Below are positions 52,201 to 59,882 of a DNA stretch of 64,000 nt, piece by piece; positions within the stretch are counted from its first letter, which is position 1; the number at the start of each line of letters is the position of its first letter. The notes beneath the pieces were generated by a model. It did not search any database and had not been told where the DNA came from. It saw nothing but the letters and a program-made list of their open reading frames with translations. The translations under genes were made by a program, and so were the position numbers. The DNA is from Dysgonomonadaceae bacterium PH5-43 (lineage in GTDB: Bacteria > Bacteroidota > Bacteroidia > Bacteroidales > Azobacteroidaceae), in assembly GCA_029916745.1 (NCBI GenBank), contig JARXWK010000004.1, positions 61,928 through 125,927 on the forward strand, written 5' to 3'.

Positions 52201-53363
52201 GTCGCTGTGGAGGCATCATCCTGAAACAATTCAGCAGGTTGATATGGATTTGCCATATCCGGCGAAAGAGCCCCCATGGTATAATTCAAGTCGATATGTT
52301 TTGAAAACCATGAACGGCCAAAACCGGACAGGGCTGCATTATCGGCAAGTAAATAGATATTGTCGGGACAAACCGTCCGGTGGTAGATACTTTGACTATG
52401 AGCCACTTTGAGAGCATTGGCAATATCCAACACTATCTTAATAGCATCGAGTTGGGTAAATGTTTTGCGGTTGAGTTCGGAGCTGAGTTTATTTTCATCC
52501 AGATACTCGCTTTTCTCATAAAATCGCAAACGATCTTCGCTCCATTGAAATTCTGTTTTCACAATGAAAGACGAATATGGCATCTGCATCAGCGCCATGT
52601 ATGCGTTCTTTACTTTGTTGCTATGTACCTCTTGTTCAGTTGGCGATTTTCCGGCTACATCTAAAATATGTTCACGTACTTTATATCGTCTGTCGGGAAA
52701 ATCCTCAGGTACACAAAGATATTCAGTAAAGTCATCTCCTTTTTCAAGCACTTCTTCTATTTTCAACCCGATAACTTCGGTGCGTTCTTTGCGAGTACGG
52801 TTTAAGCTTTCACCACTCAGATAATCAACAATATCACGAGCAATGGATTGTATGGCATTAGCTTGCTTGCCTACTTTCTCGGGATTGGAAATAAAATTGA
52901 TTAAATCCTCGCCAAGCGTATAGGTAGCACGATAGCAATCGCTTTCGCGGTCGAGTCCGAATTTGTTTTGGCGTGGATTGCTTAAAGTAATTGCATCAAA
53001 TATTGTTGCAATTCTCCAACTTGTGTTTTTCCCTTTTAGTTTACTTACCAACACTCTTCTTTTGAATGCCAGAGTTTTCAACGGGTTGGCACGTTCGGAA
53101 TCATTTAAGTACCACACATGGTCGTTGCCCTCCAAATGACCGCCCCAATCTTTGTTTTCTATATTGAAAATGGCATGCGGAGCGACCACAATGCAGTCGT
53201 ATTCCAGATACTGTACACCACCACGGGGATTGGTGTTGGCGAACTCGGCATTGGGGACAATGTAGTAACCATCAGGGAGATTGACTTCCAGAAATTTCAA
53301 AAGTCGCTCTTCGCCTGCATTTACCGGACCGGTATTAAATTTCGGATTTATGATTGTTGCCAT
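49281..53363 (-). CDS. NERD-pseudokinase-kinase-NTPase fusion (MAD6/PglW-like, DptF-like C-terminus)
   Basis: 1,360 residues. (1) NERD nuclease-related domain, about 15-115, with Asp56 (YDCIVV) and Glu69-x-Lys71 (FNIENKDW). (2) Kinase-like domain, about 265-465, whose catalytic loop reads YHRTVCPDN (HRT at 328-330, not HRD) and whose DFG is SGFG (346-349): a pseudokinase. (3) Apparently active Ser/Thr kinase, about 497-745: GEGGFS (504-509), Lys526, HRDIKPGN (616-623), DFN (636-638). (4) P-loop NTPase with GNAGDGKT (827-834) and CNACPIAERC (Cys 985, 988, 994), resembling DptF. PglW of BREX type 2 and MAD6 also join NERD and kinase. Likely the signalling hub, acting with the PP2C and HerA-type proteins. 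Confidence 0.82.
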   Translation of the reverse strand: MATIINPKFNTGPVNAGEERLLKFLEVNLPDGYYIVPNAEFANTNPRGGVQYLEYDCIVVAPHAIFNIENKDWGGHLEGNDHVWYLNDSERANPLKTLAFKRRVLVSKLKGKNTSWRIATIFDAITLSNPRQNKFGLDRESDCYRATYTLGEDLINFISNPEKVGKQANAIQSIARDIVDYLSGESLNRTRKERTEVIGLKIEEVLEKGDDFTEYLCVPEDFPDRRYKVREHILDVAGKSPTEQEVHSNKVKNAYMALMQMPYSSFIVKTEFQWSEDRLRFYEKSEYLDENKLSSELNRKTFTQLDAIKIVLDIANALKVAHSQSIYHRTVCPDNIYLLADNAALSGFGRSWFSKHIDLNYTMGALSPDMANPYQPAELFQDDASTATDIYSLGVVFYQLIVGKVPFPNFMELARLGGKLPNELLPSHINSALPTWMDELCLHTILEDDTARWGQMDEMIDFILTNAFGEAINTYEKQERPVCLKDLKPTDQVTPDLVLFDMLGEGGFSRVFKAKHLIQNRFFAMKIFSEDLNQQSVEDEYKALSTLSHHNIVKFVFNGTTNQNMFYTLMELIEGENLSNYTRGDLRLPLNEIYKLAKEMLSALVYLQSKQPPVYHRDIKPGNIVWDKRERFVLIDFNIAANAGADKDRVGTYPYQAPDLVKNGHRMDWDTSADTFALGVTLYQLLTHAYPWPGSSVPPLDKTPTPVNSLNMQVSDAFSTWIMKAIGTKRENRFASALEMQEALLKIDENALYNSGQVTIIDNTGAELSIVDYINSLYSQSSHGNAGTRAGWKELALDKATYTQTKLDKKLLSAIKDGEYRLVIITGNAGDGKTAFIRQVEGIAENVQKLSNRNGAIFSINGVPFQSNYDGSQDEEERANDEVLTGFFKPFEGLKNYSEAKEGRIIAINEGRLVDFLQEPSNNHTNLANIIDEYFYKEGYTELPDGLMIINLNLRSVTAKDANNNDSLLRSQVKKLTDKSLWGKCNACPIAERCFIKYNVDTLNDSAAGDEVISRLEWLIRTIVYKRELHITIRDLRSFIAYMLTRDQSCDNVVRLLQTIDDQEIPEEVYWEFYYFNISSREMEEVLPSQDRLIKLIRETDIAQVAISSIDRDLYFKHLEEDDYLIFESRKVSLLPTFNERNIRKIVSEQDKGSLSLSKARHKSFIRHHYFEGQYDFMKRLPYQSLGKFYGKLNGSEVDMEETKHSLAYAISCSEGGWNRDISANYLLLSSTQIKDPFSSSYRRFALSDFELLANKNEKLVQFIEHENDSLIFRHKENKYIQLTVSLDLYEMLDYIERGFNPSINDLRGRFIELQVFKNLLQSKVHTELLVTRNNRKFYSIKLNAETKKIHIEPLNKDNL

Positions 53364-54703
53364 GATTCTATTTCTTGTTCTACGAGGGATATTGCTTGGT
53401 TTTCTTTAATAGTTGCGTCATCTATTTTTTCAGAATGTTCTTTCATCTTATCAGCAATTATGTCCATCTCTGTTTTATCTAAAATGGGCAATAAAATATT
53501 ACCTACGTAATCTTCGTTCAATGTGATGATTACAGAACCATACGCAGAGCACTCCATTAAGTGTTTTCCTTGCTGAGTATTAAGATAACAATAAACATAT
53601 TCAGGAGACATTTTGTCTCTATCAATAACTAATCGTAACGCATGTTCAGAAATAGCTGAGCCAGATAATACATTTCCAACCAAGACTGTATTTCCAATTG
53701 TTCCTGAACGAGAAATAAGTATATCTCCTTTTACGACTTGCAGACTATCTAAGTTCGGACTTTTCTTACTAATTTGTTTGGCATAACGAATGGGGTTAAA
53801 AAGCATCATGTCTGAGGAAGATAGAAATGGAATACCATCCTCTACATAATTTCGCTTAGCTCTATTTCCTACAAAAATATTTGAAGCGATAGAATTTATT
53901 GAAACATACTCGATGTTTTTCTTCTCTTTTTTTATTTCTTCTTGTACAATTGCAAACTGAGCATCAAGTCTATTTGAGAACAAATTTCTTTCGTTTATTT
54001 TTAGAACTTTTGTTTGGTAGTTGAATGAAAACTTGCTTTTGTCAATATGCTTTTCAAAAAGAGCAACAGCCTCCTCCAACAACAGATTCGCTTCCACTCT
54101 CAAATTTGCCGACTCAACAATCAAATTATGAATTTCTTGTTGCTTGGATTCGGGGAAAATAGGGACTGGGATATTTGCAACCATTTTATCTGTAATATAT
54201 GGTTGAACTCCTCCTGCAGCTAATTTCCAAAGTAATGTATTTCCTACCTTAGAAGAAAGAAATGAGTATATATAGCCGCTGTATTCAGACGGTTTTGCAA
54301 CAATTCTGATAATATTGTCAGAGCCCATTGCTTCTTTTTCTTCAAATTCTTTTGTAACGTAAGCGGTTTGTCCGATTGCTCCAACTCTTCCTGTTAAAAC
54401 CATTCCTTCTTTTAAAAAGGCTGATTCATCATAACCATATTTCCGAGAATTATGATTACATGAATCGAACGGATTTTGTGCGACAACGTCAGAATTACTT
54501 AAATAAGGATAACCGTATTCTTTCCTTGTATACACACGTTTATTACGACCAGAGGTAAATATGCTACTGCAAAAATCAATCAATGGTTTATGAGAATGGT
54601 TCACTATTGCTCGCTCAAGCATAACGCCGTCTGATAGGTGAAAGCTTCCGTCTATTCTCATCGAGACATTAATTTCCTTGCTATTTAATGCTCCCGTTTT
54701 CAT
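53348..54703 (-). CDS. Type I restriction-modification specificity subunit (MAD5-like HsdS)
   Basis: 451 residues with the two-fold HsdS layout: two target-recognition domains (about 1-175 and 230-410), each followed by a long conserved helix. ANIPVPIFPESKQQEIHNLI closes the first TRD and NILLPILDKTEMDIIADKMK the second. The spacer helices (SANLRVEANLLLEEAVALFE) form the coiled coil that holds two methyltransferase subunits. It dictates the bipartite DNA sequence that is methylated. Starts with a 4-bp overlap with the methyltransferase gene and overlaps the kinase gene by 16 bp. No HsdR is encoded in the window. Confidence 0.9.
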   Translation of the reverse strand: MKTGALNSKEINVSMRIDGSFHLSDGVMLERAIVNHSHKPLIDFCSSIFTSGRNKRVYTRKEYGYPYLSNSDVVAQNPFDSCNHNSRKYGYDESAFLKEGMVLTGRVGAIGQTAYVTKEFEEKEAMGSDNIIRIVAKPSEYSGYIYSFLSSKVGNTLLWKLAAGGVQPYITDKMVANIPVPIFPESKQQEIHNLIVESANLRVEANLLLEEAVALFEKHIDKSKFSFNYQTKVLKINERNLFSNRLDAQFAIVQEEIKKEKKNIEYVSINSIASNIFVGNRAKRNYVEDGIPFLSSSDMMLFNPIRYAKQISKKSPNLDSLQVVKGDILISRSGTIGNTVLVGNVLSGSAISEHALRLVIDRDKMSPEYVYCYLNTQQGKHLMECSAYGSVIITLNEDYVGNILLPILDKTEMDIIADKMKEHSEKIDDATIKENQAISLVEQEIESWQQS

Positions 54704-56772
54704 AATTTCTCTTCTTTTAAGAATTTTTTATACGCCTCGCTCACTTTGGGTAAATCATCATCCAAGCGTTTTATTTTCTCATTACGGCTTTTGACTGTTT
54801 GATTCCCATTTTCATCTATAGTAAGCCATTCTTTTCTATGGTTGAACAGTAATTCCGCCCCATCCTCATCGCGAACATATACCGGAACGCCACGGCGATC
54901 TTTCCCCACGGCTTCTACAATTGCCATAAACACATCGTAGTTTTCATCAGCAACTGCAATCAGCTTTTCTTCTGCTGTTTTCTTTTGCAAAAAGAGCAAA
55001 GAGGCTTGCACTCCCACTTGTGGAAGGAATGTTTCCACCGGCAAATCGACCGAAGCCAACAGTTTAAAGCGCTCGAGTATCCAAGCTCGAACCGATTCTG
55101 TATTGGGGTTCCCCAATATACCGTCGGGCAATACAATTGCCATTTTACCTCCCGGTTTCAAAAAATTGTAGCATTGTTCGATAAACAAAACTTCGGGTGC
55201 TTCGCTTGATTTTACCGCACCATTAAATACATAGTTGCCATAAGCATCTTTCACGGGGTTGTGCCCTAATTCATATCGGCTCGATATACTGCGATCTACT
55301 TCCACCTTTGCTCCAAATGGAGGATTGGTAAATATCATATCGAATTTTCCAAATGCGTTTTCTCTTGGAAACTCAAAGTTAAAATCTTTGTCCTGACTAA
55401 TGTCAATGCTTTCTGCTACTTTGGGAGCAACTTTATCTTTATCTACCAATTGCCCTTCTGGATAATCGAGCGAATTGATATTAAAAATATTAGCATGCCC
55501 GTCGCCCGCCATTACCATATTCATACGAGCCGCTTTTTTCAAGTCGGGGTCGAAGTCGAAACCGAAAAGCATTCGCTCGGCATATTTTTTCACGGCATTG
55601 TTCACTTCATACGAATTGTATTTGTCTTCCAGACGAACTCCCGTCAGGTCATACATGTTACTTGCAATTTTCTTTCGCACATGATCCAATACCATGACTA
55701 AAAATCCGCCTGAACCACACGCCGGGTCAAGTACACGGGTATTCTGGTCAGGATCCATCATTTCTACCATACAACGAATTACATTGCGAGGGGTAAAGAA
55801 CTGTCCTGCCTCCTGTTTCAATGTGTTTGAAACAATGGTTTCGTATGCCGTTCCCTTTACATCAATAGCAGCATCTAAGAAAGAATATTTTGCTAATTCG
55901 GAAGCCACATACGCCAATCCGCGTGGAGAAAGATTAATTTGCTCATTCCCATCAAAGACTTCTTTGAACAGATCATCATTCTTCAGTTCATCGAATAACC
56001 CTTTTATGCGAATTGCCACTTTGTTTTGTCCGTCTTCGGTATTTTGTTCTTTCACTCCCACCCAGAAACGACGACGGTAGCTAAGCCCTTTCTCCGCATC
56101 CATAAAGCGACGTTTTTCATCGTATATTTTACAGAAAATGAGGTTTAACAACTCCCAGAAAGCTGTTTTCTTCATCCCTTCGTTCCCATAAATATAATCG
56201 TGGCAACGCTTGAATGTTTTTACCAGCGAATCGTTTGCCGGCTTACGTGGGTGTGCCCGTTCTCCTGCCAACTCCAAATCTTGCATAGATTGACCTTTGC
56301 CGGGGAAATCGGAAATGTCGCTGGTTTGAGCTTGTCCGAAATCATCCTTTTCGCATTGAAGATAATGCAAGTCGTTTCCGTTTGTCCAAACACCAAACTC
56401 ACAATCAGTCGATTCTAAATAAAATCCTAAAGTTGCAAAAACTCCTTTTTTCAGGTCTTTGTCTTTCACTTTGGAGTCGAACACAACTGCAATACGAATC
56501 ATATTATCCACATCATGTGCTTTCCCTGCTTCAAAGATAGCAAGATCGGCTTTTGCGCGCTTTGTTTTCCCCTCATCATCTTCGTAAGAGAATGGAAAAT
56601 CACGCTCCATATCATTCAAATCAAAATTATACTCTTCGTTGAGCATCATAATCATTGATTGTAGCGTAAGCTCTTTCTCACTTGCTGTTTTTATCTTTTT
56701 TGTCAGAGCACAAATCAACTGATTGTCTTCCAATACGACATCTTCTGTTATGTATTCCTTATTCTGTTCCAT
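54700..56772 (-). CDS. N6-adenine DNA methyltransferase (MAD2-like HsdM)
   Basis: 690 residues. N-terminal region (about 1-300) with a type-I-like nuclease-fold segment (KADLAIFEAGKAHDVDNMIR) and the helical HsdM N-domain. The N6_Mtase domain has motif I DPACGSGGFLV (349-359) and catalytic NPPF (483-486 in FTNPPFGAKV). The C-terminal RNEKIKRLDDDLPKVSEAYK stretch is helical and probably docks on the S subunit. It should methylate adenine at the site chosen by the adjacent HsdS, marking self DNA. Starts 7 bp after the nucleotidyltransferase stop, so the methylase and the toxin-antitoxin pair share a transcript. Confidence 0.93.
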   Translation of the reverse strand: MEQNKEYITEDVVLEDNQLICALTKKIKTASEKELTLQSMIMMLNEEYNFDLNDMERDFPFSYEDDEGKTKRAKADLAIFEAGKAHDVDNMIRIAVVFDSKVKDKDLKKGVFATLGFYLESTDCEFGVWTNGNDLHYLQCEKDDFGQAQTSDISDFPGKGQSMQDLELAGERAHPRKPANDSLVKTFKRCHDYIYGNEGMKKTAFWELLNLIFCKIYDEKRRFMDAEKGLSYRRRFWVGVKEQNTEDGQNKVAIRIKGLFDELKNDDLFKEVFDGNEQINLSPRGLAYVASELAKYSFLDAAIDVKGTAYETIVSNTLKQEAGQFFTPRNVIRCMVEMMDPDQNTRVLDPACGSGGFLVMVLDHVRKKIASNMYDLTGVRLEDKYNSYEVNNAVKKYAERMLFGFDFDPDLKKAARMNMVMAGDGHANIFNINSLDYPEGQLVDKDKVAPKVAESIDISQDKDFNFEFPRENAFGKFDMIFTNPPFGAKVEVDRSISSRYELGHNPVKDAYGNYVFNGAVKSSEAPEVLFIEQCYNFLKPGGKMAIVLPDGILGNPNTESVRAWILERFKLLASVDLPVETFLPQVGVQASLLFLQKKTAEEKLIAVADENYDVFMAIVEAVGKDRRGVPVYVRDEDGAELLFNHRKEWLTIDENGNQTVKSRNEKIKRLDDDLPKVSEAYKKFLKEEKL

Positions 56773-56779
56773 ATCTTTA

Positions 56780-57628
56780 TTATCTACTCCATTCGTTAAA
56801 AATTGATTCCAAACAAGCTAATACTTGTTCATATTGTAAACTCGCATCTGACTCCACCAACTGGTTGATTAATTGGCTTTCTTCGGCAAGTTCTATTTCT
56901 TTTGCTAATATCTCACGGAGGTATTCTAATGTTTTCTCGTTGTCCCGTATCAGTAATTTAACATCCCTCGCCATAAGTTGTGCTCCGGCAATGGTTTGAT
57001 CAAATTCATCCGTTTCGTATAGGTCGTAATGTTCATCAACAGCTCTTTCTGTGTTAATATTCAAATAGTTTGTCAGGAGCAAAGCCATATCGTATGCGTC
57101 TTTCGAACCTAACAAGTGGCGATCTTTCCATGCGACCAACTTCAAGATGAATAATCCGGGCAGAGAAGCTATTTTTATAGAAAATTCTCCATCGATTTCT
57201 ATCCTGATTGTTGAGTCTGCCATTTCGGGAAATCCCCAAACCGACATAGCAATGGTTTCATCCGGTGGCCAGTAGATATTGCCATCATCTTCTGCCACAT
57301 CGCCAAACGGAACAATATCAATCACATAAATACCTTTGTAGATAAAGCGTTGCTTCTGTTCTCTGCTTTTTGCAAATCCTTCTATCTTAGGAAGATTCTC
57401 TTCTATAGATTGAAATTGACTCCAATCCGATATGGCAATGGCGATATCAAGATCATCCGTTTTGCGTTCCGGAATTAAGTCATGCAGATTGCTCAGTATA
57501 ATATCACGAGCTGTAGCTCCTATTACATAGAAATCCACATTTATGCCACCAAAGAAACCATTCAGTTCCTTTAGCAAATCCTTCAATAGCGGATTGTTTA
57601 AATTCTCACTTGAGATATTGTAGCTCAT
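56780..57628 (-). CDS. AbiEii-like nucleotidyltransferase (putative toxin)
   Basis: 282 residues of the DNA polymerase beta-like nucleotidyltransferase fold. The glycine motif is VIGATARDIIL (Gly37, with Arg41-Asp42) and the metal-binding DxD is KTDDLDIAIAI (Asp59, Asp61); the third acid is likely in IDIVPFGD, and LKLVAWKDR-KDAYD matches the conserved C-terminal part of AbiEii/AbiGii proteins. AbiEii toxins are nucleotidyltransferases that arrest growth. Here the gene overlaps the AbiEi-like gene by 23 bp and lies 7 bp before the methyltransferase, so it is physically built into the defence operon. Chain length is near that of the family, and the active-site residues look intact. Confidence 0.85.
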   Translation of the reverse strand: MSYNISSENLNNPLLKDLLKELNGFFGGINVDFYVIGATARDIILSNLHDLIPERKTDDLDIAIAISDWSQFQSIEENLPKIEGFAKSREQKQRFIYKGIYVIDIVPFGDVAEDDGNIYWPPDETIAMSVWGFPEMADSTIRIEIDGEFSIKIASLPGLFILKLVAWKDRHLLGSKDAYDMALLLTNYLNINTERAVDEHYDLYETDEFDQTIAGAQLMARDVKLLIRDNEKTLEYLREILAKEIELAEESQLINQLVESDASLQYEQVLACLESIFNEWSR

Positions 57629-58604
57629 TGTTCAATATTATTTCTGCGGTTTCTATATTTCGGCTATCTCCACTACCCATAAGATCTGCGTAAGTCAAGA
57701 GAGGAGAAACTGTATTTTCCTCTACTGTGTCATAAAACAAACGGAATATCTCTATTTTCCCATTCTCATCAGGGATCAGCTTTAACGATTTACCCAAAGA
57801 TTGCCAAGTGGCATCCGTATAAATGGTAAAGTTTGCCGGAGTAAGATTTCGCGTCATGATACCGGCAGCACATTCGCCCCCCCACAATGTTTTTTCAGGA
57901 ACAGAAGACAAGTTCAGACTGCTCCAGTTTGCATATTCAGACCTATTCATGAAATTCATCCTTTTTATAAATAACTTGGGACGAAGCACATCATTATAAG
58001 CAATAACCCAACGCTTCAGAAGGTCTATTTTATTTTTAAGAACTTTCTTGTTTTTTGTTTTTAAGAGAAATTTTGACTCAACAAGCTCTTGAACAATCGC
58101 GCTTACAGAACCCAATGATATTTGGGATAACTCGGAAAGTTCTCGAAATGACTTATTGATATTATCCGGATTAACAAGCAAGCAATATATCAGTTTTATT
58201 CCTGCGTCTTGAAAGGCTCGAGGTTGGTTCGTCTTTGGGAGCCGCTCTATTTTCTTCCCTTCAACAATCAGTAAAATGCTATTATGTTGTATGTTGCAGT
58301 TTCCCGCGGCATCAATGTAGTTAATTCCTTCTTCGACAAAAGATTTTGCTATAATAGAAGGAATGTATTTAGTAATGAGGAGTACAGGAAGATTTTCCTC
58401 TCTTGAAGCATCCTTGAGCTGCTGAAGCACAATACCCTTATTTCCTTGCGTGATTTCAGGCTTCACGTCAACGATAAAACGTTCTTCTTTTATTCGAGCA
58501 ACACTATTGTTTTCTCTTTTACTGTCTGAGTAAGTTATAGTAATTCCCGTATTTTCAAGCAATTTATCCTTTACTTCCTCTAATAGGACATCTTTTGTTT
58601 TCAT
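57606..58604 (-). CDS. AbiEi-like antitoxin / transcriptional regulator, first gene of the defence operon
   Basis: 332 residues of the type IV antitoxin AbiEi class. N-terminal half (about 1-125) with a nuclease-like alpha/beta fold (RFIVDVKPEI, NYIDAAGNCNIQ); a winged-helix domain near 145-185 (FRELSELSQISLGSVSAIVQ); and a C-terminal antitoxin domain (WGGECAAGIMTRNLTPANFT, LTYADLMGSGDSRNIETAE). AbiEi proteins bind inverted repeats in their own promoter and neutralise the AbiEii nucleotidyltransferase. Both partners are present here, and a doubly symmetric GTTCATT operator surrounds its promoter. As first gene of the nine, it probably controls the whole operon. Confidence 0.85.
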   Translation of the reverse strand: MKTKDVLLEEVKDKLLENTGITITYSDSKRENNSVARIKEERFIVDVKPEITQGNKGIVLQQLKDASREENLPVLLITKYIPSIIAKSFVEEGINYIDAAGNCNIQHNSILLIVEGKKIERLPKTNQPRAFQDAGIKLIYCLLVNPDNINKSFRELSELSQISLGSVSAIVQELVESKFLLKTKNKKVLKNKIDLLKRWVIAYNDVLRPKLFIKRMNFMNRSEYANWSSLNLSSVPEKTLWGGECAAGIMTRNLTPANFTIYTDATWQSLGKSLKLIPDENGKIEIFRLFYDTVEENTVSPLLTYADLMGSGDSRNIETAEIILNNELQYLK

Positions 58605-58611
58605 GGAGCTC

Positions 58612-58662
58612 GTTCATTTTAATCAGTTGTTCATTGTCAATGAACATGCAAATATAATGAAC
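58612..58662. promoter_or_regulatory. Nested palindromic operator, four GTTCATT half-sites
   Basis: GTTCATT at 58612-58618 and 58629-58635; AATGAAC at 58639-58645 and 58656-58662. All four are exact and symmetric about base 58637, with a 17-bp step between like half-sites. The -7 box of the operon lies within it, so binding would block transcription. The expected ligand is the adjacent AbiEi-like protein. Confidence 0.85.
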
Positions 58663-58678
58663 ATTTTTAAATTAGCAA
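58649..58678 (-). promoter_or_regulatory. Promoter of the AbiE-MADS-like operon
   Basis: Minus-strand -33 TTG (58676-58678), 19-bp spacer, -7 TATATTTG (58649-58656). The -7 box overlaps the outer AATGAAC half-site by one base. Predicted leader about 35 nt. Confidence 0.75.
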
Positions 58679-58744
58679 GAAAAAAGTTTAGTTTTTTGAG
58701 CTAATGACATCCAGAACTAACGCTCCCTGCATATTTTCCCCCTT

Positions 58745-58882
58745 TTTACATTTTGTAAACACCTCTTCTGTGGAAAGAATAAATTAGGCAACACTTTTAC
58801 GCGAAATACTACCCGAAGTGTAGCGAAGGTGTGGAGATTTCACGTAAAACCGCTTGCGGCTTGGTGTTGACGTTTTATTCTT
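58745..58882. repeat. Nested inverted-repeat region at the junction of cargo and mobile backbone
   Basis: Paired arms from outside in: AAGAATAAA (58775) with TTTATTCTT (58874-58882); CAACAC (58789-58794) with GTGTTG (58864-58869); TTTTACG.GAAAT (58795-58807) with ATTTC.CGTAAAA (58837-58849); CTAC with GTAG around 58809-58823. A separate hairpin CCGC-TT-GCGG lies at 58850-58859, and a dyad TTTAC/GTAAA at 58745-58759. It could be a recombination or transfer site or a conserved terminator. The rest of 58663-58920 shows no gene. Confidence 0.6.
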
Positions 58883-58920
58883 GGAATATACCTTTGTTTG
58901 CCAAATGAAAAAGGAATTCA

Positions 58921-59880
58921 TTAGCCTAATTTTCGTCCTCTCTTCTTTTTCTTGGGTTTCTTACGCAATGGAAATTCATCTTCTGGATTGGGATTACCAA
59001 CATCTGCAGCGGTGGGGAGTATGGAAAATAAGGAAGAGAGAACGTTTTGTCCGCTATGGTTAATCGACTGGTCGGCTGGCTGGTCGTTTGACTGGTCAAA
59101 CGTTTGTACGTTTGGCTGTATGTCCGTACCAACGTTGGAACGCTCTTGCTTTTTACTATTCTCAATTTCAGGCACTAAAGCCGTTTGGGGTTGCTTCAAT
59201 TCTTGCTCCTGCATCTGCAATATGGCATTTATAGTGCCGTTTTTCATCGTATTGCAGTACATAAACGTTTCATGCAAATCCCGCTGATAGCCGAATAATT
59301 TATCAAAACCCGCCTCTGATTGCAGAAACAAGTTCGTTCTGTCGAAACCGCCTCTGATTGCTCCTTTCTTGGTATTCTTATGGTTTGTAAGCGGGCTTAT
59401 CTTTACCTTATTCGATTGGTCTTTCCGGCTGACAATCAAATGGCAGTGCATATTTAGTTCATTATCTGACCTGTTACGGTCGAAGTGGATTTTACCATAG
59501 AACTTTATATCTTCTGCGGATAGTCCTTTGTTGAAGTTCTTAGCGTATTCGGGAATAAAGACCTCCCGAATGTATTGTTTCATGGATTCGGCTTGCTCTC
59601 GTTCGGTGCTGCCCATCGTTTTCAGTTCTTTTTCCGAGGGACTAACATGGATGGCGTAGAACTTAGCATCCGTTTTTAGCAACTGCCCGACATTTGTATC
59701 AATATCCTCAATAACTTGATTTTTATACAGATTGTCTTCCGTCAGATTGAAGAATCCTTCCGTATAAATGCCTTTTTCCATACGTTCTAAATCCTCATGT
59801 TCGAGGTAATTTGTCAACTGGCGGCAACCTCCGGCGTTGTTGTATGTTCCTTTAGAGGGAGGTGGAAAGTCGATATTCAT
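58921..59880 (-). CDS. BtgB/DUF5712-type mobilisation (relaxase-like) protein
   Basis: 319 residues. Begins MNIDFPPPSKGTYNNAGGCR and contains YAIHVSPSEKELKTMGSTER and NELNMHCHLIVSRKDQ, where His-Cys-His is the HUH-type metal-binding motif of Mob-class relaxases. The C-terminal 90 residues are low-complexity (Gln/Ser/Asn-rich) and end in a basic KPKKKKRGRKLG tail. I recognise this family from Bacteroides mobilisable elements (BtgB/BfmB, DUF5712). It should nick oriT and lead DNA transfer using a helper element's secretion system. Follows the BtgA-like gene by 2 bp. Confidence 0.85.
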   Translation of the reverse strand: MNIDFPPPSKGTYNNAGGCRQLTNYLEHEDLERMEKGIYTEGFFNLTEDNLYKNQVIEDIDTNVGQLLKTDAKFYAIHVSPSEKELKTMGSTEREQAESMKQYIREVFIPEYAKNFNKGLSAEDIKFYGKIHFDRNRSDNELNMHCHLIVSRKDQSNKVKISPLTNHKNTKKGAIRGGFDRTNLFLQSEAGFDKLFGYQRDLHETFMYCNTMKNGTINAILQMQEQELKQPQTALVPEIENSKKQERSNVGTDIQPNVQTFDQSNDQPADQSINHSGQNVLSSLFSILPTAADVGNPNPEDEFPLRKKPKKKKRGRKLG

Positions 59881-59882
59881 GA

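Noticed and set aside
52380..52664. Overlapping plus-strand frames inside the kinase gene
   Set aside because: They mirror the minus-strand coding sequence, have no promoter or ribosome site, and no recognisable domain.
42409..53363. DNA phosphorothioation (Dnd) restriction module DndFGH
   Set aside because: No dndB-E modification genes are present, and the DptF-like part is fused to NERD and kinase domains next to a methyltransferase.
53348..56772. Complete type I restriction-modification system
   Set aside because: HsdM and HsdS are present but no HsdR; they are embedded in an operon with kinase, MAD7/MAD8-like and phosphatase genes.
41293..58604. BREX type 2 (Pgl) system
   Set aside because: The kinase resembles PglW, but there is no PglZ alkaline-phosphatase-like protein, no BrxC/PglY and no BrxD or BrxHI.
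58854..59063. Plus-strand frame over the relaxase 3' end
   Set aside because: It is antisense to the basic tail of the BtgB-like gene and starts within the inverted-repeat region; no protein features.
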